Below are positions 42,804 to 51,592 of a DNA stretch of 64,000 nt, in pieces (within the stretch, counting starts at the first letter, position 1; every line of letters begins with the position of its first letter). The notes beneath the pieces were generated by a model, which did not search any database, was not told where the DNA came from, and saw only the letters and a program-made list of their open reading frames with translations. The stretch is from Nitrospira sp. (GTDB taxonomy: Bacteria > Nitrospirota > Nitrospiria > Nitrospirales > Nitrospiraceae), in contig JAHBWT010000009.1 in NCBI GenBank assembly GCA_019636815.1, positions 1 to 64,000 of the forward strand, written 5' to 3'. The translations under genes and the position numbers were made by a program.

Positions 42804-43886
42804 ATGGCAATCCTTATTTCAGTGGCATCCGGCAAAGGCGGCGTGGGCAAGAGCGTCGTCTCGGCCAACTTGGCATTGGCACTGGCGAAGACAGGGCGGC
42901 AGACCTTCCTCGCCGATCTCGACGTGGGCGGGGCCGACGCTCATATCATGTTCGGGGAACTCAATCCGCCGGTGACTCTAACAGATTTTTTACATAAACG
43001 GGTCAATCGGCTGGAAGAAGCCGCCATTCCAGTCATTTTTCACCCGAACCTACGCCTTCTCGCCGGCACCGGCGAGACGTTGGCGACGGCCAACATGGCC
43101 CATGCCCGCAAAAAGCGCCTGATGAAACATTTTCAAGACCTTAGTGCCGACATCGTCGTCCTCGATATCGGTGCCGGCACGAACTATCACGCCCTGGATT
43201 TCTTCCTGATGGCTGATATCCACTTGGCCGTCGCCACTCCTGACCCGACGGCGGTATTGGACCTCTACCGATTCATCAAATTGGCCGCAATCCGCCGTGT
43301 CTTGGCATGCTTTCTCGCGCGAAGCCCAATGGCGGACGTGCTGGCAAACCGTGACTTCACAAGCGTGGAAGAGGTCATGGATGTCGCCGGTGCCACCGAT
43401 GCCGAGGGACGCGATGTGGCGGCCACTGCCTTGCGGTCATTCAAACCTGGGCTCATCATCAATCGTGCATCGAGCAATTCCCAGGTTAACGCGCTCTACC
43501 TCCGCAAGATTCTCCATCACTATGTCGGCGGTGACCTCCTCCTTCTCGGTGAAATCCCTGAGGACCCAGCTGTGACCCAATCAGTTCGAAAGTTTCTGCC
43601 CGTCATCGAAGCCGCGCCAGCATCCGACGCTGCCAAAGGCCTGCTCGCCGTTTCTGCTTCGGTCGAACAACTGATCGTGGCACACGGCAGAACCATCAAT
43701 AAGTACCCAAAATCACAACCGCCGGAACAGAGGCACGCAACCGAGCATGCGTCCAGAATAGAAGTGACTGTGCCACTTCCCGCTTCCACTCATGCAAAAT
43801 CAGAAATCCTGCTGTTCCCGCAGGCATCGAGAGCCAATGGTGAGGGGATACCGTCCAGAACGTCGGGAGGCTCGTACCTTAAGTAG
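42804..43886 (+). CDS. MinD/FlhG-like P-loop ATPase
   Basis: This 360-residue protein has a deviant Walker A motif (SVASGKGGVGKSVVSANLAL), a Walker A' segment (FLADLDVGGADA) and a middle VLDIGAGTNYHALDFFL. It lacks an obvious MinD C-terminal amphipathic helix, ending instead in a charged low-complexity tail (about 300-360). Closest architecture is FlhG/MinD-like, but no FlhF or MinC/MinE gene is nearby. It could position type IV pili, flagella or another polar machine; unknown. Confidence 0.8.
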   Translation: MAILISVASGKGGVGKSVVSANLALALAKTGRQTFLADLDVGGADAHIMFGELNPPVTLTDFLHKRVNRLEEAAIPVIFHPNLRLLAGTGETLATANMAHARKKRLMKHFQDLSADIVVLDIGAGTNYHALDFFLMADIHLAVATPDPTAVLDLYRFIKLAAIRRVLACFLARSPMADVLANRDFTSVEEVMDVAGATDAEGRDVAATALRSFKPGLIINRASSNSQVNALYLRKILHHYVGGDLLLLGEIPEDPAVTQSVRKFLPVIEAAPASDAAKGLLAVSASVEQLIVAHGRTINKYPKSQPPEQRHATEHASRIEVTVPLPASTHAKSEILLFPQASRANGEGIPSRTSGGSYLK

Positions 43887-43932
43887 GCGGGTTGTCGAAC
43901 CTGGATCTTAGAGTATCGGGTGATCGTGGCGG

Positions 43933-44910
43933 TCAAAACCCAAGTTCTTTTTCAAGATCCGTTTTCTTCTTTTCGAATTGTTTTTGCTCGGTTTCGCTTT
44001 TCTGAGTAATCGCATTCTTCAGGCTCTTGCCAGCCTTCTGTATAGCCTGGTGAGATTCCTCGCTTCTCTTCTTGATTTGTGCAGCGAGACCCTTCGCCTT
44101 CGGCGACCCGGAGAACTCGTAATACATCAGGGCCTGTCCTTGTGTGAAGGTCGGATCAGGGCGCTTCATGATCGTATCGCCTCTCAATTCAGCGCGATCC
44201 TTCGCAGGCCTGTCTCCACCTGGGAGGTAGTTCATCCAAAGAGACGCACTTCGGAGCTTCTCGATCGACTGCATCGTGGCCTTGCCCAGCTCGCCGATGT
44301 TACCGGATAGCCCTTGGGCGTCTTTCTCCTCGGCTTTCATCAGTCGATCAGCATTGGACGTTGCCACCTTCGTCAGTTCTTGCCGGAACGCCGGTGGGGA
44401 ATGATAGGGTTGTCTTGATCCGGTGGTGGAGTCGATCGGACCGTATCGTCCGTTATCGATGTTCCAAGCTGTCTCGAAAAGGCGCAGGTCTTCTGATTTA
44501 GCCTGAACTGCCTTGAGCAGAACACGGTTGGCGTCTTGATGGTCGCCGACGGATTCAAAGTACCGGAACGCTGAGGTCTGGCCGTCAGCCCGTACCGGTT
44601 CGCTGGAATACAGGGCGCCTTTCGCCTCGGCTGCTTTGGCCAAATCCCGTCCCAGGCTTGGCATGTTGGCCTTGGCCCTCCCCACTGCGCGTTTGTCGTA
44701 ACGATCGATACAGTCGTTTATCGCGACCCCCATGTACGCTGCAAAGAGTGCGGCAGACTTTCCGGCCTGTTCGGCTTTCTGCAGTGCAGCCGACTGTGCC
44801 AAAGCGGTTTTCTTTTCCTCGTCGCCCAAACATGGATCATCCGCACGAGCGACAGAAATGGTAAGACTCACAATGATCAAGGAGTATCCGGCCAGTTTTA
44901 TCATGCGCAT
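43933..44910 (-). CDS. Hypothetical exported coiled-coil protein
   Basis: This 325-residue protein has a signal peptide (IKLAGYSLIIVSLTISVARA) and an Ala/Lys-rich helical body. A C-terminal coiled coil starts at about residue 275 (KKRSEESHQAIQKAGKSL, then KQFEKKKTDLEKELGF). I recognise no family. It is 15 bases upstream of the DUF4412 gene stop codon on the same strand, so the two are probably transcribed together. Confidence 0.55.
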   Translation of the reverse strand: MRMIKLAGYSLIIVSLTISVARADDPCLGDEEKKTALAQSAALQKAEQAGKSAALFAAYMGVAINDCIDRYDKRAVGRAKANMPSLGRDLAKAAEAKGALYSSEPVRADGQTSAFRYFESVGDHQDANRVLLKAVQAKSEDLRLFETAWNIDNGRYGPIDSTTGSRQPYHSPPAFRQELTKVATSNADRLMKAEEKDAQGLSGNIGELGKATMQSIEKLRSASLWMNYLPGGDRPAKDRAELRGDTIMKRPDPTFTQGQALMYYEFSGSPKAKGLAAQIKKRSEESHQAIQKAGKSLKNAITQKSETEQKQFEKKKTDLEKELGF

Positions 44911-44925
44911 GGGTGACCACCTCCA

Positions 44926-45645
44926 CTACTTACCGAATAGTCCCTTCATCATCTTGTTGATGTCGACGGCGGGTTCGCCGTCTTCCATCCCGGGTTTCTT
45001 CGCACCGCGGCTACGGCCTCGGTCTTGTGACTGAGATCCATCCATCATCATCTGACCCATCATTGCACCCATGTCGTTCTTGGTATACCCAGCCGGAATT
45101 TCGAAGAGAGCCGGATCCTGCTTTCCAAGCTTGATGTTCGTCAGCTCGCTGGCCATGCGCATCTTTTTATCGCCCTCTTTGGAGAGCATCTCCATCTTGA
45201 CCGTAATCCCTTCTTTCGTTGTCCAGAAGAAGCCACCGAATTTTCCCGAGCCGTCCTTCTTTACGGCAACGACTTTAGATTTAGTGGTCTTCATCCCATT
45301 GACCGTTTCTTGGCCGACTTCAGCCTGCTCGATAATCTCCAACGCGTCCATACCGGAGGCATTGGAATCATTCATCGGCATTTCCATGTACATGTCGCCC
45401 ATCAGCTGCCAAATCACCTTCTTATCTTTTCTAATGATCGTGGTCATCCCATCCGATGCACCCATCTCCATCCGATCCTTATCTGCGGTGTGGTAGATGC
45501 GTGACTTCAGCGTCATGCCGCCTTCTGTCTCCATGGTGCTGTCTGCAGAGTAGTCGACCTGCACTTCCGGAGGCGGCGTCGCACTCACGGTGACAGAGAG
45601 AAGGACCACACTCGTCAGCATCCCGGCGTAATACCACAGTTTCAT
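44926..45645 (-). CDS. DUF4412-like exported protein
   Basis: The start at ATG 45645 follows AAGGAGG by 8 bases and gives about 239 residues; a longer frame reaches 45774. A signal peptide (MKLWYYAGMLTSVVLLSVTVSA) precedes a domain with VDYSADSTMETEGGMTL, RIYHTADKDRMEM and KKVIWQLMGDMYMEMPM, as in DUF4412 proteins. It ends in a Met/Lys-rich tail. Likely periplasmic; role not established, although this fold is often found in lipoprotein-sorting-like families. The hypothetical coiled-coil gene lies directly downstream on the same strand. Confidence 0.65.
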   Translation of the reverse strand: MKLWYYAGMLTSVVLLSVTVSATPPPEVQVDYSADSTMETEGGMTLKSRIYHTADKDRMEMGASDGMTTIIRKDKKVIWQLMGDMYMEMPMNDSNASGMDALEIIEQAEVGQETVNGMKTTKSKVVAVKKDGSGKFGGFFWTTKEGITVKMEMLSKEGDKKMRMASELTNIKLGKQDPALFEIPAGYTKNDMGAMMGQMMMDGSQSQDRGRSRGAKKPGMEDGEPAVDINKMMKGLFGK

Positions 45646-45736
45646 TGGCATATCCTCCTTAAGAAGGTGATTGGAGGAGGGGAGGGTATCGGGAGCGCTG
45701 TGGACAGTCAATAAGTAGAAGTCTTGATGTTTGTCC

Positions 45737-46471
45737 TCAGGGAAGCTCAAGACCGATCGGAAAGGCAGCGGCATAGCCGTCGCTCGTGGCCGAGGGGGAC
45801 AGCATCAATTCATCACCGCCGCGGCGGAAGATAAAATCTTGCCGGTTTCTCACTCTCCGTGAGCCTACCGCAGCATAAGGATGGCCGATGTGGACACGAT
45901 CGGTCAGTTCGTCCGGAAAGTACAGTTGGGACGTGAACTCAAACTGTTTTCCCGACACCAACGCGGTGCGAATCTTAAAGTGGATATGGACCGTTCGAAT
46001 CGGATACCAGCCTGGATAGATTGTCATGAACCGCGCTTCGCCTCTGGCGTCAGTTACCTGATATCCTCGCAAGAACTTCTTGCCGACCGTGTTGAATCCA
46101 GCATCCCGGACATCTGAATAGATTCCGGTGGCATCGCAGTGCCAAACATCGACTTGTGCATTTGGCAATGGCTGACAATGTCCGGCTTGAACGCGAGAAA
46201 CGTGAATGGTCAGCGTGAATGGGGTGCCTGAAGAGAGTCGTCCGTCGGCCGGATCAGAGCGAATGTCGGACCGGTTCAAGCGCTCATCGACGAAATAGGG
46301 ACCTTCGGTTTGCTCAGGGCGGACGATGCACAGAGACCGTGGCGTCGCGGCAATCGCTCGAGTCACCGCCGGTCTTCCACCGATCAACCATGCGGCACCC
46401 GTCGCCCCCAGTAGGACCATCGCTTCTCGACGAGACAGGAGGCGTCCGCTAGGTTGATCGTCCTTTGCCAT
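45737..46471 (-). CDS. Intradiol dioxygenase-like protein
   Basis: This 244-residue protein has a Tat-like twin-arginine signal (LSRREAMVLLG) and the intradiol ring-cleavage fold. Metal-binding residues are plausible in VDVWHCDATGIYSDV (Tyr) and GWYPIRTVHIHFKI (Tyr, His, His). Members cleave catechol or protocatechuate with Fe(III), but exported short forms with this architecture are often of unknown substrate. It ends 91 bases from the start of the DUF4412 gene. Confidence 0.75.
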   Translation of the reverse strand: MAKDDQPSGRLLSRREAMVLLGATGAAWLIGGRPAVTRAIAATPRSLCIVRPEQTEGPYFVDERLNRSDIRSDPADGRLSSGTPFTLTIHVSRVQAGHCQPLPNAQVDVWHCDATGIYSDVRDAGFNTVGKKFLRGYQVTDARGEARFMTIYPGWYPIRTVHIHFKIRTALVSGKQFEFTSQLYFPDELTDRVHIGHPYAAVGSRRVRNRQDFIFRRGGDELMLSPSATSDGYAAAFPIGLELP

Positions 46472-46516
46472 AGTTCTTTAACCACTCCCTTCTTAGCCCA
46501 CCGGCAGTAGTGCCTC

Positions 46517-47233
46517 TCACCTTTTCCTGAGATTCGGTGGAACGCTTCGTGGAGGAGGTGGCGGTGATGAAAATGATGGTGATCTTGGGGAAAAAAAGTG
46601 AGAGCGCCCATAGAATCCACGCCCTCCCCAATACCCACCATACGGTCCCCAAAACCCGCCGTATGCGCCATAAGGGTAGAACCCGCTCCAGCCATAGGGG
46701 GGATAGTAGTACCCATAGTACGGACTTCGATCTCTTCGTCTCTGCGAAGCCACGCTATTCCAGTCAATGATATGTTTCACCTCCAGAACCGGATACGTAT
46801 AATCGGTTTCGTCCAGTTGTCTCGTAGTCCCACCCGTCACCGTACCGACGACAGTAATGGGCGTTCCCTCGGGCAGGCTGGCCGGGTCGAGAAATGCTTC
46901 TCGGACCGCTAGGAATCGTCCCTCGGAATGAAGACGGTCTTCCGTCACTGGCTCTTCCTTCGCATTCGGTAGTTGCAAGACTTCCACTTCGGTTCCCGCT
47001 CCAGTCCGTTTGGCTCGAATGACAGTACCGCCGATCATAACCGTTCGCCCAATATATTCACTGGGAGCACTCTTCAAGTCTGCAAACCTGACGCTCGTAT
47101 CGATTTCTTTCTCTAACCAGAGAGGAACACCGAGGAGCTCCGTGTCACGTTGGACTTGATGGATCGATTCTGCACAGGCCGAGCAGAAAAGAACCACACC
47201 GGCCAGGAGAGCGAGCACCGTCAGGCGTGACAT
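46517..47233 (-). CDS. Slp-family outer-membrane lipoprotein
   Basis: This lipoprotein of about 238 residues has the lipobox FCSAC following a hydrophobic leader, a Slp-type core (VRFADLKSAPSEYIGRTVMIGG, VEVLQLP, GRFLAV, GTPITVVGTV, YPVLEVKHI) and a striking Gly/Tyr/Pro-rich tail (about 175-238; YYGYYYPPYGW and similar). Slp proteins are outer-membrane lipoproteins induced by starvation or low pH in other bacteria. The start at 47233 fits AAGGAG at 7 bases. It starts 16 bases after the outer-membrane barrel gene ends. Confidence 0.8.
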   Translation of the reverse strand: MSRLTVLALLAGVVLFCSACAESIHQVQRDTELLGVPLWLEKEIDTSVRFADLKSAPSEYIGRTVMIGGTVIRAKRTGAGTEVEVLQLPNAKEEPVTEDRLHSEGRFLAVREAFLDPASLPEGTPITVVGTVTGGTTRQLDETDYTYPVLEVKHIIDWNSVASQRRRDRSPYYGYYYPPYGWSGFYPYGAYGGFWGPYGGYWGGRGFYGRSHFFSPRSPSFSSPPPPPRSVPPNLRKR

Positions 47234-47248
47234 GGTCATTCTCCTTGT

Positions 47249-47917
47249 CTAGAAGTGGTAGGACAGTCCACCAAGAATATGCTGTGCCCGGTAATTCCCG
47301 CTGACCCCGCCTACGTCACCGAAGGCTTCATCAAACGTGAGCGTCGCACCGGTGTACTTGTATTCACCGAAGACGGCGATTTGGGGTGTGACGAATGCGC
47401 GCAATCCAGCGAGGACATTCCATGCTACTGCGACATCGCTGTCGCTTCGTACCGTCTGAGTATCCCCGATGTGTGCAATCGCGGCTCCCACCCCAGCGCC
47501 AACGTACGGCTGGAACGTTCTGCCTGGGTACCGTGCAATGAAGTTGGCCCCCACCGTGGTCAAACGAAAATGAATACCAGGAACTTCCTCTAACGTTGTT
47601 GTAGCTGGCAAACTTTTAATGTGAGGGGTCGTGTGTAACACTTCAGCTTCAACCCCATACCAACTGTGCCCAGGGAAATACCCGATCTTGCCACCATAGG
47701 TAATTGAGTTCTGGAGGTCAAAGTCGACAAACGAACCAGGCTCTCCAGCCAGAGATCCAGTACCTGCAATGCTGTTGATACGATCGGCAAAGTTTACTCC
47801 CGCCGTTCCGCCAACATACATTTCTGCGGATACCGGAGAGGAGCAAATGGATATCATGAATGAAAGCCCTGCCAGGGCTGCACCGGCGATTGACCAGTTT
47901 CTTCGTTCCACGTTCAT
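47249..47917 (-). CDS. Small outer-membrane beta-barrel protein
   Basis: This protein of about 222 residues starts at ATG 47917 after GAGGA; the frame is open upstream but lacks signal sequence. A signal peptide (WSIAGAALAGLSFMISICSSPVSA) is followed by a beta-barrel of the OmpA-N/OMP_b-brl kind: MYVGGTAGVNF, SWYGVEAEVLHT, FQPYVGAGVGAAI and a C-terminal GGLSYHF with terminal phenylalanine. Probably an outer-membrane channel or structural protein; forms an operon with the Slp lipoprotein gene. Confidence 0.8.
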   Translation of the reverse strand: MNVERRNWSIAGAALAGLSFMISICSSPVSAEMYVGGTAGVNFADRINSIAGTGSLAGEPGSFVDFDLQNSITYGGKIGYFPGHSWYGVEAEVLHTTPHIKSLPATTTLEEVPGIHFRLTTVGANFIARYPGRTFQPYVGAGVGAAIAHIGDTQTVRSDSDVAVAWNVLAGLRAFVTPQIAVFGEYKYTGATLTFDEAFGDVGGVSGNYRAQHILGGLSYHF

Positions 47918-48248
47918 CACTTCCTCAACATCATACCAAATGTTTGGTTTGTGGGTACTCACCGTCGTCAGAGAATACGGCAGTCTCACGAGTGTCGGAT
48001 TGTCAGCATGTTTTTTGTGCATATCTGTGCCGGTTCCCACGATGCTCCAACCTTCCTTATCAAGGTCTATCAAGCTCTGAATTTGCATCAACCTGGGGGA
48101 GGCGTGAGTCAAAGCGCTTGGCTTCCAAGTTTCCAGAGAATTAGGGTTGACAGTCCGACTGTCCTCGGGACATATGGTACAGGCCTTAGGAAATACAGCA
48201 AAGACTCCGAGATTTCGATATAACTTCATTCCAAAGGAGGAGCTGATC

Positions 48249-48659
48249 ATGGGATTGATGGATCAATTGGGGCAAGCAGTAGGTGGAATGATGAGCAACC
48301 AAGGTGGACAGAATCCTCTTCTGCAAGCTGTGGTTAGCCTTCTCGGAAAGGACAGTGGGATTGGAGGACTCGCAGGCCTGGTGCAGGCATTCCAGAAGAA
48401 CGGGCTCGGCGACCTTGTGAATTCATGGGTGAGCACAGGACCGAATTTACCGGCGACTCCAAGCCAGATTGAACAAGGTCTCGGAGGTGATCTCCTGAGC
48501 CAGCTGGCCGGTAAAGCGGGGTTGCCCGCCGGCGCAGCGAGTGCACAACTCGCCGGTTTACTGCCTGACTTGGTCGACAAGCTGACACCGAACGGAAAGA
48601 TCGAAGCGGGCGGGCTTGATCAGCTCATGAAGTTGGTTCAAGGAAAGTTGGGTGCCTGA
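48249..48659 (+). CDS. YidB/DUF937-like protein
   Basis: This 136-residue protein has the DUF937/YidB pattern: MGLMDQLGQAVGGMM, NPLLQAVVSLLG, GLAGLVQAFQKNGLGDLVNSW and QIEQGLGGDLLSQLAGKAGL. It is a small helical protein with no enzymatic motif; function not established. AAAGGAGG lies 8 bases before the ATG. It overlaps the start of the cytochrome gene by 8 bases. Confidence 0.8.
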   Translation: MGLMDQLGQAVGGMMSNQGGQNPLLQAVVSLLGKDSGIGGLAGLVQAFQKNGLGDLVNSWVSTGPNLPATPSQIEQGLGGDLLSQLAGKAGLPAGAASAQLAGLLPDLVDKLTPNGKIEAGGLDQLMKLVQGKLGA

Positions 48660-49200
48660 GGAGAGAGGACATACGACCGACCCCTTATCGTCTGACCAGG
48701 GTACCAATACGCGTGCCCGAGATAGGTTGGTCGTCTGGGTTGCGATCAGTCTCGTTTTGCTGTCAGCCGCTTGGGCCCTTCACGAGCCCCCGACCTCACG
48801 GCCGAAAGCCAGCCACTTGGCGCCTCCCGCGCTCATACCGGAAACGATTCCGTTGCTCACAGGCGATGAACCCATCATCGATATGTTCACTCGAGCTGGT
48901 TGCTCAGTCTGCCACGTCATTCCCGGAATTCCTGGCGCCAACGGCCGAGTCGGCCCACCCTTGACACTCGGCACGACCGGCCTGGAGCGACTCAACGATC
49001 CCACATATCGGGGAAGCGCCAAGACCGTGCACGAGTACATCGTCGAGTCCGTGCTGGAGCCGCAGCGATTCATTGTACAGGGGTACCCAGAGCATACGAT
49101 GCCAGCCTGGTATGGATCCAAGCTCAGCGCCCTGGCGCTCGAGAAAATTGCCTCGTACCTGGAACGTCAGCCTGAGGAGAGCCTGGCCCCTGAAAAGTGA
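48652..49200 (+). CDS. Membrane-anchored monoheme cytochrome c
   Basis: This 182-residue protein starts at GTG 48652, preceded by AAGGA. One transmembrane helix (about residues 27-44) anchors a periplasmic class I cytochrome domain with the heme motif CSVCH (about 84-88). The sixth ligand is probably the methionine in YPEHTMPAWYG. Such proteins shuttle electrons between membrane complexes, which fits a chemolithotroph; the partner is not encoded nearby. Translationally coupled to the YidB-like gene. Confidence 0.85.
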   Translation: MPEERGHTTDPLSSDQGTNTRARDRLVVWVAISLVLLSAAWALHEPPTSRPKASHLAPPALIPETIPLLTGDEPIIDMFTRAGCSVCHVIPGIPGANGRVGPPLTLGTTGLERLNDPTYRGSAKTVHEYIVESVLEPQRFIVQGYPEHTMPAWYGSKLSALALEKIASYLERQPEESLAPEK

Positions 49201-49212
49201 GCTAAGGAAAGA

Positions 49213-50388
49213 CTATCGCTTACGGAGTGGAGTTACGTTACCGGACGCACCTCCCTGAATCTTGAACGCGTCTGTCCCGTGATCTCCGATCTGCTTATCG
49301 AGCAGCGCGTTCACCGCGTCGTCGCCTTTCAGTCCTTCGAGTTTGATCTTGAGACGGAGATTGTTCGCGCTATCCGCATTGATGAGCGCCTGCTCCAGCG
49401 TAATCTTGTTCGTCTTATACAGCTGAAACAATACGTGGTCGAAGGTCTGACACCCCTCGTCCACGCCCTGTTCCATGGCTTCTTTTAAGACATCGACCTC
49501 GGCCTTCTTGATGAGGTCCTTGATACGAGGCGTGTCCAGCATGATTTCCAAGGCGGGCACCCGCTTGCCGTCGACCGATGGAATCAACCGTTGAGAAATG
49601 ATGGCGCGCAAATTCAGCGACAGTTGTAAATAGATTTGAGCATGGCGCTCGACCGGGAAGAAGTTCATGATCCGTTCGATCGCTTGGTTGGCATTATTCG
49701 AGTGGAGCGTCCCGATGCAGAGGTGACCGGTTTCGGCAAATGTGATGGCGGCTTCCATCGTTTCTGTATCGCGTATTTCGCCGATCAAAATCACATCCGG
49801 AGCTTGACGGAGCGTATTCTTCAGCGCGTTCTGGAAGTTCAGGGTGTCGAACCCGACTTCGCGCTGCGTAATGATCGACCTCTTGTGTTGATGCACGAAC
49901 TCAATCGGGTCTTCCACGGTAATAATATGGCCCTGATGAACGGTGTTACGGTGGTCGATCATGGCCGCCAGCGAGGTCGACTTACCGGATCCCGTGGCGC
50001 CCACCACGAGCACGAGGCCGCGCTTGGTCATCGCAATATCTTTGATGATCGGAGGGAGTTGCAACTGCTCGACAGTCTGAATCTCGGATTTGATGTGGCG
50101 GAAGACCAGCCCGACGTTCCCTTTTTGCCTGAAGATGTTGACGCGGAAGCGCCCCAACTCCTTATAGTAGAGCGCCAGATTCATCTCCATCTTTTCTTCG
50201 AACTCGCTCCGCTGTTGACCTCGCATCAGAGCCAACGCCAGCGCCTCAAGTTGTTCGTTGGTAAACGGGGGGGCATCGGTTTGCTGGGTGACTCCATGGA
50301 TTCGATAGATCGGCGGAGCATCGACGGCTAAGTATAAATCCGACGATTCGCGATCCACCATGACTTTCAAGAGACTGCGGACATCCAT
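49213..50388 (-). CDS. pilU: PilU-type retraction ATPase
   Basis: This 391-residue protein has the PilT/PilU fold: Walker A GATGSGKST (about 131-139), the Asp box of ITVEDPIEFVHQHKRS, Walker B (DVILIGEIRDTETMEAAITFAETGHL) and a His box. Type IV pilus retraction motors of the PilU kind aid PilT and usually have this length. It starts 26 bases after the PilT stop codon and is co-transcribed with it. The C-terminal tail (after about 350) ends in GNVTPLRKR. Confidence 0.9.
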   Translation of the reverse strand: MDVRSLLKVMVDRESSDLYLAVDAPPIYRIHGVTQQTDAPPFTNEQLEALALALMRGQQRSEFEEKMEMNLALYYKELGRFRVNIFRQKGNVGLVFRHIKSEIQTVEQLQLPPIIKDIAMTKRGLVLVVGATGSGKSTSLAAMIDHRNTVHQGHIITVEDPIEFVHQHKRSIITQREVGFDTLNFQNALKNTLRQAPDVILIGEIRDTETMEAAITFAETGHLCIGTLHSNNANQAIERIMNFFPVERHAQIYLQLSLNLRAIISQRLIPSVDGKRVPALEIMLDTPRIKDLIKKAEVDVLKEAMEQGVDEGCQTFDHVLFQLYKTNKITLEQALINADSANNLRLKIKLEGLKGDDAVNALLDKQIGDHGTDAFKIQGGASGNVTPLRKR

Positions 50389-50414
50389 GATGATATTCCG
50401 CCTTTGTGCCTGCT

Positions 50415-51473
50415 CTACGCGGCTCCTGCGACCGGTGCCCCGAACAGATTGGGGTTCATGCTGCGTGATTGCGCTTCAGCTTTATGCACAATTCCACGAG
50501 TGGCAAGATCAAGCAACGCCATGTCCATTGTTTGCATGCCGTCTTTTTGGCTTGCCTGCATAATGCCGGGAATTTGATGGAGCTTGGCCTCGCGAATGAG
50601 GTTTCGCACGGCTGTCGTCGCGACCATGATTTCCAATGCCGCGACACGGCCGCCGGTCTTTTTCTTTAGTAGGGTTTGCGTGAGCACGGCTTCCAGCGCC
50701 TCCGACAGCTGGGTTCTGATTTGGGCTTGTTGCGCCGGCGGGAACGCATCGATGATGCGGTCGATGGTTTTCGGAGCGCTCGACGTATGGAGTGTCCCGA
50801 AAACCAAGTGCCCCGTCTCCGCCGCAGTCAAGGCCAGTTGGATCGTTTCGAGATCGCGCATTTCGCCCACGAGCACGATGTCGGGATCTTCGCGAAGCGC
50901 CGACTTCAGCGCGTTGGCGAAGGACAATGTGTGGACACCCAGCTCCCGTTGATTGACCAAACACTTTTTGGATTTATGGACAAACTCGATCGGATCCTCG
51001 ATGGTGATGATATGGCCTTCGAACGTGCTATTCAGATAGTCCACCATCGCAGCAAGGGTGGTGGACTTCCCTGAACCGGTCGGCCCCGTCACGAGAATCA
51101 ACCCCTTCTCCTTATCGCAGAGTTGTCGCAGGATCGGGGGCATCCCCAGTTTTTCCAGCGGAAGGATGGTGGTCGGGATATTCCGGAACACCGCTCCGAG
51201 TCCTCGCTGTTGCACGAACACGTTGACTCGAAAGCGGGCGATATCTCCGAGTTCGAACGAAAAATCGCACTCCCGTTTTTCTTCGAAGGTTTTCCGCTGG
51301 GAATCGTTCATCATGTCGTAGATGAGGGAATGAGTTTCATCGGGAGTCAGGGGAGGGTGGTCCAGTTTTTTCAGATCCCCGTGAATACGAATCATCGGGG
51401 GTTCCCCGGCACTGATATGACAATCCGAGGCACCCTCCTTGACCGAAAACGTGAGCAGCTTGGAAATATCCAT
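50415..51473 (-). CDS. pilT: PilT-type pilus retraction ATPase
   Basis: This 352-residue hexameric ATPase disassembles type IV pili. It has an N-terminal PAS-like domain (EGASDCHISAGEPPMIRIHGDL), Walker A GPTGSGKST (about 129-137), Asp box TIEDPIEFVHKS, Walker B DIVLVGEMRDLETIQLALTAAETGH and the His box FGTLHTSSAPKTIDR. It is the first of the pilT-pilU pair, in the same window as a pilin gene at 63169. Confidence 0.95.
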   Translation of the reverse strand: MDISKLLTFSVKEGASDCHISAGEPPMIRIHGDLKKLDHPPLTPDETHSLIYDMMNDSQRKTFEEKRECDFSFELGDIARFRVNVFVQQRGLGAVFRNIPTTILPLEKLGMPPILRQLCDKEKGLILVTGPTGSGKSTTLAAMVDYLNSTFEGHIITIEDPIEFVHKSKKCLVNQRELGVHTLSFANALKSALREDPDIVLVGEMRDLETIQLALTAAETGHLVFGTLHTSSAPKTIDRIIDAFPPAQQAQIRTQLSEALEAVLTQTLLKKKTGGRVAALEIMVATTAVRNLIREAKLHQIPGIMQASQKDGMQTMDMALLDLATRGIVHKAEAQSRSMNPNLFGAPVAGAA

Positions 51474-51592
51474 TGCCCATGGTCCTTAGCGCTAGGGGTT
51501 GTGTGTGAGACGAACGTCTCCTGTGCATCATGCCATAGCAAACTCGGAAAGCAAGAAAATAGGCGGAAGATGCGAACCAACGGCGGCGACGA

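Noticed and set aside
49213-51473. PilT and PilU as type II secretion ATPases of the LEPR-xLL system
   Set aside because: Both carry the PilT-type AIRNLI-like and His/Asp boxes and are far from the export block, so they belong to type IV pili.
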